Under the pieces are notes generated by a model. The model searched no databases. It was not told where the DNA came from and saw only the letters and a program-made list of their open reading frames with translations. Both the position numbers and the translations under genes were made by a program. From assembly GCA_026873275.1 (NCBI GenBank), contig JANTUC010000011.1:1550001-1614000 (forward strand): 64,000 nt of DNA. Reading direction: 5' to 3'. The DNA comes from Pseudopithomyces maydicus (Eukaryota; Ascomycota; Dothideomycetes; Pleosporales; Didymosphaeriaceae). Shown here piece after piece: positions 1-13,800 of the stretch (the stretch's first letter is position 1; every line of letters starts with the position of its first letter).

Positions 1-165
1 AGTGAGTAAAGTTTTACGTCCATGGGCTCCGTACGAATTAGCTATATTATATATGTTTATGTTGAGGAGCTGTTCATCTTCTGTCCCACGTGTAGTTTGA
101 GAAAGAAAAAAACGAGGGAAAAGGTATGGTTATGTTTGGCAGGGCTGGACATTCTGTTCGTTTTT

Positions 166-1095
166 TTACGAGGAATTTTGAAATTGTGATTTTACCACGG
201 TGGTTCGAATTAGTAGAGAAGTTGATGTTAGGGTTAGAAATTGCGAGTTTGAATCTTGACGGTAGCTCTGCAGATTTCCGTTGTAGATGTAACATGTGAA
301 AAGGGCACCACCTGTACCTGCCTTTATTCCATTCGTACAACCACACAAGTCTCCTTCCGAATACCTCCCAGCCGCCAATTTGCCAACCCCAATCCAGATA
401 CCCACCCGCACCAAGAAATTACGCACACCATCAATCATCATCCTCCGCAACAATCGGCACACCCCCTCCTCCCCACTCACCACAACATCCCACCGCCTCC
501 CCGCAAACCCATCCTCCCTCCTCCTAACCACCACGCAAACATCCTCGTCCGGCGGCGCAACCGTAGCCTGCATACCCACATCCCTCGTCCCAGGCCGCAC
601 CCGAGCACCGCTCTTCGGCCCAACATCAAACCGCAGCACCATCAACGCCGCAAACGAGATAATCTCCGTGCTCACAAAGTGCCTCCCAGGACACAACGTC
701 GACCCACCATGACGTTAATCGCGGCCCCAGCTTCCACGGGTGCAAAGTCCAGGACGCGGGTCTGGCGTTGCACGATAAGGATGAGGTCCGTAGCATTTAC
801 GACATAGATCCGGGAGCCGGGGAGTCTCAAAGTGTAAATTGAAAGGTGGTATTTGTCCCTGGACTCAAGATCAGGAGCCATGGCCAATTGAGAAAGTTCG
901 CGGGAGGAAAAACGCACCGGAGATCGATGTAAAAAATCGGCCTTTCCTTGCCATGCCTAGCAGAGGGCTGAGGAAAGGGATCGAAGTGGCAGGGGCTTCT
1001 GGCTCGTTGTCATCCTGTGTGTAGGTAAGTAGATCGCGCAGGAAGGCGTAGGTGGGCACGAGAGAGGCGAGCACGGCGATGACGCTTGACACCAT
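166..1095 (-). pseudogene. Cytochrome P450 pseudogene with the central region deleted
   Basis: On the minus strand an ATG at 1095 opens a P450-like N-terminus: a hydrophobic anchor, a proline-rich hinge (SIPFLSPLLG), then after a probable short intron (donor at 917) the segment RDKYHLSIYTLRLPGSRIYV and the motif DFAPVEAGAAINVM. This is followed at about 700-712 by the heme-binding loop GGSTLCPGRHF, whose cysteine is the axial heme ligand, and by the beta-rich P450 C-terminus (to about 465; the open frame runs on to 166). A P450 has roughly 300 residues between these parts, including the I-helix, ExxR and PERF motifs, and none of them is here. The join also changes frame, and the first intron does not restore frame. 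The N-terminus resembles the CYP7/CYP8-like class, which is an inference. The molecule cannot be a working monooxygenase, so this is called a deletion pseudogene. Confidence 0.8.
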
Positions 1096-1869
1096 TGCGA
1101 TGGCGCGCGTAAAAGGCGATTGAGTGTGTGTCTTGCTATTGGACAGCCAAATCCAACCTGGTTCCTGTTAGACGAGAGGTAAAAGGTAGACGAGCACCAG
1201 ACCCAGTGTTTGAACCTACCTAGAGTGAGTACAGACATACTCTTGAAGAAATATTTGTACTGTACCGCCAGCCAACCTACGCCACAAGCCCATGTCACAC
1301 ATGTACTACAAGCACGAGTAGGCACCCAGTCACCTCCATGTACGAATTCCCTCGCTGCATCCATACCAGCTTGTACATGCCCTTGACATTCTCCCCATGT
1401 GGCACAGTAAGCAAGTAAAGTAGTCTTGATAGAAACCTCAGCCGACGTACGCCATGCCGTGCCTATCAATATACGTACGGAATGCGCGAATCTACGTACC
1501 CTGTCGGTACAGCGATGTTATGTGGATGGAATCAGTGTTTCGTCTATGTGCTGACGGCGGCTGAATCCACGTATGTATATTCGATTGTCCACGTGAGTTT
1601 AATGTGTATCCCGGCTTATTGTCTTCTGCGTTAATTCCTCATTATCTCCTCACTGGATTCGATACCTCATTATTTCACCCCGACTGCTGCATCTAAGCTT
1701 TTTTTTCTTTTTCAAAACGGCTTGCTGTCCTCACTCCTGTGTGAATCAGAACATTGATGCCATTCACCCACTACCCAAAAGCACACACGCAGTGCGCGCT
1801 GAATTAATACACTAAAAAGAAAAAGTTCAACCCTCCAAAATCTCACTCCCACCGAGCATCACTCTACAT
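1096..1869. other. Intergenic: P450 pseudogene upstream and dynein 3' flank
   Basis: There is no gene I can support here. A 170-codon minus-strand reading frame (957-1469) has no recognisable composition. The part next to 1869 is the 3' flank of the dynein gene. Confidence 0.5.
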
Positions 1870-4800
1870 CTATTCTTCCCCCTCCCCCTCCGCCTCAGCC
1901 ATAACATGCTCCCCCTCATCCAACATATCCACCACCCTCTTCAAATTCGCCACCATACTCTTCGCCTGCCCCACAAGCAGCAACTTCTCCGCGTTCCCGG
2001 GCAGCCCGAGATACGTCGGGGGCTCGCGCTCTGGCAACTCGTTGACCCAGCCCAGGAAATCCTTCCAGCCCGTCGCGGTGGGCAGCTCGAGACCAACGCT
2101 GTGCTCTGTATCGGGGACGACCTTGAAGCTGTCTTCGAAGGCCGCGGGCGTCATGCACTGGTCGACGAGGGCGGCGAGGGTGCGGAAGTCTGCTTCGTCG
2201 TCGATCTTGCCGCCGTACATTTCGGTGATGAGGGTGCGGATCATGGCCCAGGGGATTTTGGTGGGTGCCACGTTGGAGCGGCCTTGGGCGATGGAGTCGA
2301 CCCAGGTGTCGATGATGAAGCTGCAGCATTGGTACTGTGGTGTTGTTAGCGTGATGTTGTGAGACGGTGGTGTGTGTCGATACTTACGTCGCTGTCGTTG
2401 AACTCCCAAAATCCTTTCCAGCCCAAGCTGGGGGCGTAGCGCAGACGTTCTTGCACGACGGCGTGGAAGAAGCAGAGCAGGAGGTAGACGCGGCCCTTTT
2501 CCACAGGGTGCTTGGTGGCTCTGTCCGATAGCGAGGCCATGGAATCCTTCATGTTGGCGCGGATACCGGCAGGCTGTTCATAAGACAGAACACGAGACGC
2601 GCGCAGGAGATTGACAGGAATCTTAGGGCTAGATTCCATGGACAGGAAGAGACGGAAGTCAGGATTGGGCTTAAGAGCTTCAAGTCTCTTTTCAAGACCT
2701 CCGAGCCACTCTGTGGCCAGATGCACGTTCTTGACAAGGACCCAATTGCCGGTGGTTGCGGCGTTGGCAATGGCCTTGTTGGCAGTGGCCGCACCCTCGT
2801 TGGATCCCATAGCAATATTGGAGCAGGTAACACGTTCGCGCTCTACCAAGTTATCAACCTTGTAACTGGCATCGAAACCGGGGCTGGAGCTCAGAGCGAC
2901 CGGCGTAGTCGCATTGACTTGCTTGACGATATCGCCTAGGTCGCTACTAGCATCGAGGAGACCTTTGCCAAAGACATCGGTAACGAAACGCTCAACAGCA
3001 GGGACAAGGCGGTCAACACGGAACAGTTTGACCAGGACGAGTGCCCGTAGTTGCTGGTCATACTTGTTGACATCTGCCGGCCAGGCAGCGGGCACATGGC
3101 GCTCTCCAATCTCTTCCGAAAGGAACGTTTCCCAGCTAGCATCGTCCACCTTTTCGAGCTCAGTCTTGAATACTGGTACTTTGCTTGCGCGAGCCCAGAC
3201 TTCGTCCTTGCGTTCAGGTTGGGTTGAAAGATCAACGCCTTCCAGCTCATCGTCAAGAATTGTATCGATCAAAGTCTTGTCCATCTTGTAAGGCGCGGCC
3301 TGTACCAAAAGCATCGCTAGCGTGACGCGATCCTTCTGAAGCAGAGACAACGATGTACGGCGATAAGTGTCAATGAACAGATCTGTGATGATTTGATCGA
3401 TACGAGCAGCGTGTCCGGTGATGTCCGAGTTCTTGATCTTTCGTAATACGGTCTCGAAGATCTGGGTAAAGTACTGTAGCGAGAACTGATAGAAGTGGTT
3501 GAGGTGGTGCAGTTGCTCCAAGACGGCAAAGATGGCCGAGCAAGAGCGAGCAACAATGGTGTATTCTTTTGTAATGTTGTCCACTTCGGTCATAACGCCA
3601 GCGGTTTCTGACACCTTAGCTGAGATATCCGCGGCCTCCTTCTTGAGTGTCTCTAGGGTCTCAATAACGCGATCATCATCGAGAATATTGCCTTGGGATT
3701 CGTTGAGAGCCTGAAGCAGGCGCTTCTCAAGCTGTCGAAGATGCACAGCAAATTCACCCTGCATCTTGATGAGATTGGTTCGTCGCTCATCCACATCCGG
3801 CCGCTCGGACTTGAGCACCTCGTTGAGGGTCTGTGTCTGCAAGCTGCTCTGCGTAACCGTAAAGTTGACGAAAGTGGTACGACTGCAGATATCCGGAGCG
3901 AAATTGGCCGAGGGATCGCGTGTGGAGAGATAGAGCTTGAATGACGGCGAGAAATCGATCTCCTGTTTGCCAAGCTGGATGAGCACACGACCTCCAGTCT
4001 TCTGGTATTCTTTGTTAAGAACATGGTTGAGGATCGGATCGAGATGCTCTGCATCCTGAATCAAGATGGGGTTACCGAAACGTAGAGAACTCTCGAGCTG
4101 CTTTGTGAAAGAATCACTCAAGAAGCTAGTGACAGTGAGTCGGCGGTCCTTGTTTTCGTTCTCCAAGAACTCCTGAGTCCTGCCAGATGGGTCGATGATC
4201 AGAGGGTACCGGTTGAAGCGCTTAAGCACGATCGCGTTTTCGGTACAAAGGTCGTCGACTGGGAGACCATTGTGCTGCCAAGTAAGCCGCTCATCAGGAG
4301 TGGACAGATACTCGGTGATCGGGTTTGGTGTCTTGAAAGTGATACCCGACAATGAAAGGTGGTGCACCCAGTCTTCCATCATGCTCTTCCTGTATTGCTG
4401 GTCGTAGAAGCCTCCATATGCAACAAAAGCAGCGGCGATGAGCACGTCGCCAACAATAGTGTCGATCTGAGTATCGAACGAGCGACTGCTTTCCTCCCAA
4501 CGTACTCGTTCGGACGAAAGACTGTCGAGTAGCTTCAAACTACGGTCGACCTTCGATTCGACCGTCGCCATCTCAGCCTTGATAGCCTGAGTCTCGCTGA
4601 TCAACGCAGCATATTCTGTCTTGTACTGAGCAATGCTATCCTCGAGCTTCTGGATCAAAGCATCCGTCTCTCTAGCTTCGTCCCTGGTGACCTGCGAGGC
4701 TTCGTTCAGTTCCTTGACCTCCTTGCGTAGCGGTTCCACACGATCCAAGATGTCTGAGTAATGCACCTGTGCCTCTACCCACTTCACGAGAGGACCACAA

Positions 4801-7800
4801 GCCTTGGAAGCGCGGTTGACCTTTTCGAAAGTGAAATCTTCCTTCGACAGGTATTCTGACATCATCTTCTTTCGCAGGGGAGCCGTCATCTGCTTTTCGC
4901 CATCGAAGTGAACAATGTTGTAAATGAAGTCATCCTTCTTCACAATAGGAGCGATAGACTTCCAGTCAGTCACCTTGTTGCCCAAAAGCGTGCAGACAGC
5001 CTCCAAAGCCAATTTGACACCCATAGGGGGTTACCCATGGAACGGACTTCAGTGAGGTGTTGCTTCTTGATGTTCTGCACGGCCTTTTGAGCTTCCTCTA
5101 CAGCAGGCTCAGCGGCAGCAAGATCCCTATCCACCTCTTCTTGGCGTTTCCTAATCGCCTCATCGTCCTTGGCGAGCTGCGCCTTGACCTGGATCGAGCT
5201 CGTCTTCTTCTGCTCGGCAACTCGCTGATCTTCCACCATGCGAAGCAATTTGTCGTTGGCTTCTGCGTCCTTCTTCTCCAACTGTGTCTTCTTCTGAGCG
5301 AGGCTTACACGAAGTTCTTGAACCTGGTCCACAGTCTCGCGAAGCTTCTCCAGACCCACATTCAAGTGGCGTTGCTGTTCTTCAAGTTCCTCTCGCTGCT
5401 CATTATAGAGTTTGACATATTGAGCCACGAAATCCAAGAAATGGCGAGGTGTGAGATAGGTCTTCTTGTTCTGTTGCTTGTACAGCTTGTTGTTGAAACC
5501 GTGTAGCGAGTGATGGACGTAGACCATAGCGTTTACTACGCTCTCACGGTGCGACGGAGGAAGGTTGAGACCACGGTAGGCAATAGGAATGCTGTCGGGT
5601 GCGTTGTAGGTGGCGCGGTCCAGATCCACCGACTGGGTAAGTTCGCTTCCAACCTGGTAAAGTGCTTGGTCGGACCAGTCACCCATCCAGTTGAGCACAC
5701 AACGATTGAACAAGGCGGGACTTGTTGCAGCCTTGGACGAAAGCCCTTCTTCCGGCGGATTCATCGTGAAGACAACGTGAAGGTTCTTCACAATCTGTCC
5801 GGTGAACCACTTGTAGAGTTCCTCCTGGGAGTCAAGAATAGTACCTTGGCGCTGGGCACCTTCCTTAATCGCAGTCATCAAAGAGGCATATTCATCTCCC
5901 TCGAAAAGACCAGGAACCTCAGCGTTCGCGAGCAAGGTGTTCATACGTTCCAAGAACCCAGAGTCCAAAACATTAGCTTCATCCATAATAAAGCAAATCT
6001 TTTCACCCTTGCAACCACAACGACGAAGCACATTTCGCAAATCTTCGTCAAAGTCTTCACCCGAGTACTTTCCATGGACCTTGATCTGGTAGACCTTCAG
6101 ACCGTTCATCCAAGCCACGAAGCGGGACAAAGTCGTTTTTCCTGAACCACTCACACCAATCAAGATCAAGTGACCCTGTGGTTGTCGGAACACACGATCA
6201 ATACGGAGAACATGCTCGAGCACGTCGTTAAAGAGGATCAAAGGCACGTCGACCTCTTCCTCACAGAAGGTCTTGAGACGTGCCTTTACAAAGTCGCGCA
6301 ACTGATCGCGCTCAACGGGCACGTAGTTCTTCGACAACCAGTTGGAGAAAAGAATAGGCCCGCCCAGAGCCTTGTCTTGATCGATGGTCGGGAAGTGTTC
6401 CATCGCGACACGGTGGATACACTCCTCTGTCCACTTGCGTTCTTCCTCGGCGATAAGACGATCCTGGAACAACCGAAGAGCTTCGTGTGCCCAGATCCTC
6501 ACAAGACCCTCTACAGGAAGTGTTTCAAGGGGGCGCAGAGCTTCATACACACCGCGAACCCAGCGCGTCAACTCACGAGGCGAATAGACGTAGTGGGGTT
6601 GGATATCCGGAGTGAATCGCTTTTGTGACTCCGAGTATAATTGTACCATGGCCTTGGTCAGCGCCTCAGCATATCCGCGCAAAGTAGGGATAATCTTCAG
6701 GACGGCACTGTTGAAAGTGCCATAAATCTGGTGAAGTGACTTCTCGCCAGGATAGTCAACCATGATAAGTGGAGCATGACGAAGGAATCGGAGACCCATC
6801 GGCGTACGACCAGCATCAGTGGGCGGATTACAAGCACCCACAAATTGAATGCGTTCAAGCGTAACCCAAGTCTTGTCCGAAGTCCTCCAGAAACCGTTCT
6901 GCTCAACAAGTTGTCGGAGGAAGGAGATGGCTCGCTGCGTGTTGTACTTATCGGGTGCTGGCAAGTTAATCTCGTCACAGAAGATGATCAACCAGCGGCC
7001 AACTTGAGTGGGAGCCAGTTGCACTCCGTTCAGTGTCTTCCTATATTCGCAGTACTGTTCGAACGTCTTCACAAGAAGATCTGGCGTAGTTGCACTGGAA
7101 AAGTTCAAACCGACGACCTCCATGTTGGGCAGTTTGCGAAGAGCGCTGAACAGCGTCATAGTTTTACCGGAACCAGGCGGACCGCAGAGCAAAAGCGGTT
7201 TGTGCTCGGCAAGCCACGAGTAAAGAACGTCTTCGTGGCGGACGGTATCCAATGTAGGGATGACGACATCTGTTTGGATAATGGAGTGAGTATTGACCTC
7301 CATAGTTGGCACTTGATTTTGCCACATGTCCCAGTCGGACTTGTCCGGCTTGACATCGAAGTCGATCAGCGAGCTCGACTCGTTTAGCGGCGGGAGTTCA
7401 ACATCGGTCATGCCAGCGATGAGATCACCAAACTGTTTGCGATCTGAGAGCGGACAGTCACCCACAAGAGCCCATACCAACGCAAGCAACAGCTTCTTGG
7501 AGATGTACGTCTCCATCTTCTCGTCTTCGAGCGGGAAGTCTTGGTGTTGCACGTTGTATTCAAGGACGTTACGGCAAGCCTTGTTGAGCAGCGAGAAGAG
7601 TGTATTCAGCGCACGAATCTCGGTGTACTCCATGATATGGTTGAACTTCTTTGCCATACTGAGGGCTTTTTCGATGAAGCGATCTTGGGTTAGCTTGATG
7701 AGCAAGAAGTCCGCAATGAGATTCTGTGTGGCGAGAGTCTTTTGAGACATTTGACCTGGTGCAACGGAGTCGTCTTCGATGTCCTCGAAGGGAACCGTTT

Positions 7801-10800
7801 TCAAGTTCTTGATGTAATTCTTGATCATCATCTCGACCTCAACAGTGTCGTCACTGAACCACACCATACCACAACGAGAGACGGTGGCCAGTGTAGCGTA
7901 CTTCAGTGTCTCGACTTCGAACATTATACGAACGTTCGGGGGCAAGTTCAGACGCTCACCATTGGGCAGGGTGAGAAGTTTGTTGTCATCGAGAACGGAG
8001 TTCAAATTCTCAACCCACTCAGGATCGACATCACCGTCAAAGACAATCCAATGACGTTTGCTGTCTTCACCACGGAGGTTATCAACGATCTTTCGGAGAA
8101 TGCTCGTGAAAAGTCCATCGGTCCATTCGCGTGTAGTGCTGTCCATGCTTCCGTATAATTCTTCCTTGGACATCACCTTCGGGTCGATGACATGGCATAC
8201 GCCTTCTACACCTTCTACCGCTTGGAGCGCAGCAAGCAAAGTCTTCCAAGCGGCTGATTTACCAGAACCAGAAGAGCCCACCATCATGACACCGTGATGA
8301 AGTTTCTGGATCTGATACAACTGGATGATTTTCGTCATCCAAGCATCGCTCACAACGAACTTGGAATCATCAGCGGACTTGCGAATGGCTTCCTCCAGCT
8401 TATCGAGAGGAGCAGAAAGGTAGTCAACACCAGGGAACGAGTCTCCTTCGATCGACTTCATGATGTCTGCGTCAGAGGCGATCAATTTGGGCGCTATGGT
8501 CTCGCGTAGACTCTGGATGATGATCTGGGGCTCCATAATTGCTTCATCAGCGTCGAGCGATCCTTGCGCGGCAATTCGGGCTCGCTTGAGGCCACCAGAG
8601 CTAACCAGCACACTCTTGAGTGCACGAAGACCAAAGTCGTAATGAGCTTGCTTCGAAAGCTGTCCAGAACACTTGTCGAAGAACGGCACGACTTGTTTCG
8701 ACAACTCCTTTGCTTGAGAGAAACCCTGCGAGTAAAGCATGACTTCCGAAATGAGCTCCTTGTCCGGCTTGGACATAGCAACACTTCGGAAAAGCTTCTT
8801 CAAGTTGTCGGGCAGATTCGAACGTCCCGCATATCCAGGGTTCATAGTGATGAAAATACCAGTGTTCAGATTGACCCTGAGCTGACGACCAATGAGGTCA
8901 ATCTGCGCCTTCTCGTCCTCGGCACCCATACGGAGACCAAGCTGGATATTCTGAATCTGCTGGGAAACAGCCGAAAGAATGCGCTCTTCGAGACGATTGA
9001 ACTCGTCGAAACAACCCCACGCACCAACCTGGCAGATACCGAGGAAAATACGGCCCATAGCCTGGAAATCGAAAGTGTCGTCACAACAGAACACAAGAGT
9101 GAAACGACCGAGCTGCACACCCAAGGCCTTGACGGATTCTGTTTTTCCGGTACCTGCAGGGCCATAAGGAGAACCTCCGAGACGCTGGCACAAAGCCTGA
9201 GTAAGCGTGAGGAAACAGCGATCAGTGAGCGGAGTGCGCACAAGGCGTTCGGCCACACCCAGATACTCATAACCGTAGTCCAAAACGGCGTTCGCCATCT
9301 TGATTTTCATGCGCTGCAGTAATTCGTTGTTTGGCTCGTACATGTAGCGCATCGTGAGAAGCCACATGTGATGAGTTGGCGAGCTTGCTCCAACCTTTTG
9401 AAGCTTGTGAATGGTATCTCGTTGGTGGACGAATTCAGTGATCAGGTGTTCACACTTTCGTCGCTGTGTGGCTTCCAAGTCGCCCAAGACAGATGTTGCG
9501 AGCAACTTCAGGATGTTAACCTGCTTTTCATATAGCTGCGGCAATGAGGTGCCTTCTGCGGAGAGCGACTCCTCGACTGCGTGTGACCAAGCAATCTGTG
9601 TTCCTAGTACGACTACCTGGGCAGGGTACTTGTTGATGTAGGCATCGAAAGCGACCGGGTCCATAACATCAGGAGTCATTAACTGCTCAAATTCCTGGTA
9701 GGCCTCGAATGTAAGCTCTGCCAATGTGGTTTTCATATTGGTCTCCAAAGCACCGAGCCACTCGTTAATCCGCGGTGTCTTGACCAGCGAGATCTCTTTT
9801 CGCATCATCACCTCCTCGCCCTCCTTTGAAGTGAAGCCTGTGATGATACCGTCCTCATCAGTGATAAGTCCAGAGATACCAGCAAACATCTTTCTCAAAT
9901 GCTTCGCGATGCGTAGTGTGTCGTTGCTGTTACCAATAATTTCGAGAAGATCCTCGTCACCGACGAAGTAGAAGCGAGGGAACGATACACGTTCTCGCTC
10001 AAGGTACTCTCCAAGCGCCTTCTGGATCTTATTGAGAAGTTCCGCAAGACGCTCAAGTGATTTCTGCACACCGGAGATATTTAGCACTTCCAGAACGAAG
10101 GGCTGTCGGGAAACCTTCTTCATGACAGACAAGAACTCCGAATTGATGTTCTGGAAACGAGAAGATTCCATTGGCAGCAAGTGCTTGATGTCGGCATTGC
10201 CGGTGAAGACACCCTCAAGGTACACCCATTGACGTTGCACATCAATCCATACATCGAAAAGTACGTGCACACGGTTGAGTTTATCTTCCCATGCGGAGGC
10301 GTCCTCTTCAAACTCTTTGTAGTATGGAGAATGCCTCATGGCTTGTAGCGAGTTCAAGTTTTCGCTGCACTTGGCGAACAAGTCATCCCAACCACGGATA
10401 AGGCGACATTTGTTCTGGTAGTTGACAAGTTCGAGATTGTAATTTTGCCAGGTCTCGCGAACTTGTTTCAAGAACTCCTCCAGTGCCATCTCACCGCGAG
10501 CTTGTTCAAGCACGCCTTCGATGATCTTCGAGCTAGGACCGAGCTTGAGATCCCAAACATCACCCAAGGTCATGGAAATTGCCGAGTAACGCTTGGAAGG
10601 TTTGAGCTGCTTGAAGATGCGCGCCCAATGTCGTTCTCGTACAGCATCCGATCGCAAATTGCTGACGATAGTGTTCTCGGTCAACAGCTGCTTGAGGGTT
10701 GTCTGAACATATTCAAAAGCCTGGTATTGGCGCATGCGAGCCGGCATGTCTTTGGTCATCTTGATCAGGTTTTCGATGTTCTGGCGCAGTTTGCGTGGCT

Positions 10801-13800
10801 GAATGCTGTTCCATAATGTTTCGCGAAGAGCATCGATACTCTCCCAGATGGTGGCAAGGGAGGCCCACACAGACTTGAAGTCTTGCACTTCCTCGAGAAC
10901 AGCAGCAAGGGCGGATTCACCAGACTTCGAGAGGTTCAAGGCATCCTTCGCCTTAGAAATGTTCTCGGATTCTGTTCGCAGCTGGTTCATCTTCTTGTCG
11001 AAGCTTTCGAGCGTTGACGAGGCCTCTGCAGGGCGAATGTTGCCAGCCACAGGTTTCTGCTCGCTCCACTCTGCGATGATCTCAGCAATCTTTTGATTCA
11101 CGACCTTGTCTTCGGCCTCGATCTTGCCCCGTAGAGCATCCCGTTGGTCGTTGGCAATCTTTGACTTCCGCTCTAGCACCTCAGTGAGCATTTGCCATTC
11201 GTGGTCGATTTGGTCCATATGAAGCCAGTCAGAGGGTGTCTGGTATCGCTGACGGACAAGAGTGGAATTGCCTTGCCGGAAAACCTCAATCTCAGGTTCC
11301 CATTCAAGCACTTTCCGCTTCGACTGCTCGACCACAGTGATGAACGACACTGCCTGTGCCGTTGAAGAAGCTTCCAGTGACTGCAATTCCAAGTCCTTTC
11401 GTGCTTTTTCGATCTGTGCGAATATTTCGACCATACGCTGTCCGAGCCTACCGGCAAACTTCACAAGAATCTCTTGCTGCCATTGGTCATACTTGGCACT
11501 GACCTTGTTCTGCACCTGTTCATAGTCCACAGTGACATAACCAAAGTGGCGGCTAATCTCAGAGGTATCGAAGGTATCACGAGTCTTCCGAATCTCCTGG
11601 AGCAACTGTAGCCAACGCGACAGGTCCTCGCCGAGGATCTCGTAGACATGGTCGGATTGCAGGTCCCATAGCGACTGGAACTGCAGCCACTCGTCGACAT
11701 AGGAGGAGATGTCGGACAGCCTGCCTTCAATGGCACTGTACACCTGCATCAAAGAATCCGTGCACAGGCTAGCCAGGTTGGAAAACTGGTTGCTGGAAAC
11801 ATGTTCAGGCACATCCACTCGCATTTCGTATCGCGAGGCCTTGATCTTTTGCAGTGTGCAGATGACAGCAAGCCATTGTTGAAGCTGCTCCAGCCAACTA
11901 GCCCGGGCAAATTCAACAGGGGGTTTAGGTAAATGACTTGATTACGCATCGTGATCTCCAATGTCAGGCGGGAAAGTGTTGGCTTCTCTTCGACATTTTC
12001 GACTGGAGCGGGCTGGCTAACAGGACGTCGGTCCTCCTCGCGTTCAACGTTGGTGAAAACATCGATCCATTGAGCAATGGCGCGGTTGAGTCGGACAAGC
12101 AGGATGCCTTCAATGCGGGTATTCATAGCGGCTACCCATGATCCAAGGTTCGCGTAGTTCTCGAGATTCAGCTGGTCGACCGATCGCTGCACAATTTCCA
12201 AATGCTGGCGGAAAGCGTCGGCGTTGTACGAGCAGGTCTCCAAGTCATTCAGAGCCTTCTGTACCGTTGTGTTAATGGCAACGAGCGTCGCGACCTTGGT
12301 TTGCAATAGCGATGTCGATGCAGCAAATTCTCGTACAAACTGGACGTGCTTGCTTTCGGTCCGCACATTTCCAGATGTGCCATTAGTAAACGCAGACTGT
12401 CGGATATGAAGATCGTATGCATGCACGAAGGATTCCCACTTGAGAGGTACACCCTTCCCGACCAATCCCTGGACGTCGTTGAGGTATCCGTTCAGCAGCA
12501 GGGCGACTCCTGTCAACTCCACAACGGACTGAATCGTCTGGGTATAGGTTCGCACACTTTCCATCAAGCTGACCGCATAGGGATATACTCGCTTAGCTTC
12601 CTTAGAGATGTTGTTGATCCCATGGGGCACTTGGTAGCCTCGCCAAGTCAAGTTGCGAACCTCTTTGAACAGGGCGATGACTTGTGCATTGAAATTAACA
12701 TGCAATTCAAGAATGTTTCCAGCCGCACGATTCCGGCTGACGAGGAACAGTCGACCTGAAATCGACAACTTTTGGCGTGCCACAGACTGAATCCAGGACT
12801 CAAAGATTGGGCGCGTGTCCAGCTTCTTCTTGAACATGCTGCTTTCAGCCTGCAGTTTCTGGCCCTCCGCGTGCAACGCCCATTCTTTACCCAGAATGTC
12901 TTCAACCTTGCCCATATAATTCTCCAGCTGCGTCTCAATTTGACGTGCCCAGATCACAGCGCCGGATACTGGAGGGAAGTCGCGAAGCTGTGCCATTGCG
13001 TGTGCTTCCGAGTTGCCGTATTGTCGCTTGAAGCGTTCATGGAGCGCTGAGATATCCTGCTTAACATTTTCTATAAGCTGAGTCTGGTACTCAGAGATGG
13101 CTCCTCGAATCTTCGGACGGACGAAAAGAGGGTTGAACTTCGAGAAGACGCGAAACATCTCGTTGGCAGTTTTGGCGGTACCAAGACGATCCCTGAGCCT
13201 AGCAATGATCGAATTCTCGACCCGCGAAGTACGCTCGTTGTATTTCTGCTCAGCTTGTTCGAAAACTCGCGTGCCTTCTGGCTCTACATCAAGCACATCC
13301 ACGTCTTTGAGAACGTCATAGGCCTTCTCTACCTCCTTCACGGCATCTACATCACCCATCTCTTCAACAATTACAGCCTGGCTACCGTCTGCACCATCGG
13401 ACAACGCGGCCAGCGAGGTTTGCGAGCCCAAGACCGTCACAATGGTGCGCTGCAACTGTTCGTGATTCTTTCGGAAGGTAGCGACATATCGAATGCGCTC
13501 CTCGGTCGGTCGGTGACGGGCAGTAAACTTGATTGGAATGAACTTCTCGTTCCTTCGCCGAGTGGCCTCACGTGCAACGTTAGTAAATTCTTTGACGTCT
13601 TCATCCCAAGTCTGCCAGATGGTGTCGGCAACGTCCATCACAGACTGGAATTCCGCATAATCCATAGCCATCAGCTCCTTGCCTCGTAGCAAATCGTGCA
13701 GAACCTTATCAAGGTCCGCAGAAATGGCCTCTACGAGGGGTAAAGCACGTTCAACTGGGTACGGGGAAATGCGGAGTTTCTTGTTCACGTGGGTAAAGAT

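Noticed and set aside
957..1469. 170-codon minus-strand frame upstream of the P450 relic
   Set aside because: No recognisable domain; it overlaps the P450 N-terminus in another frame and looks like chance.
5057..8158. Plus-strand reading frames of 140-250 codons opposite dynein
   Set aside because: They mirror the dynein frame on the other strand, have no motifs, and overlap P-loop coding sequence.
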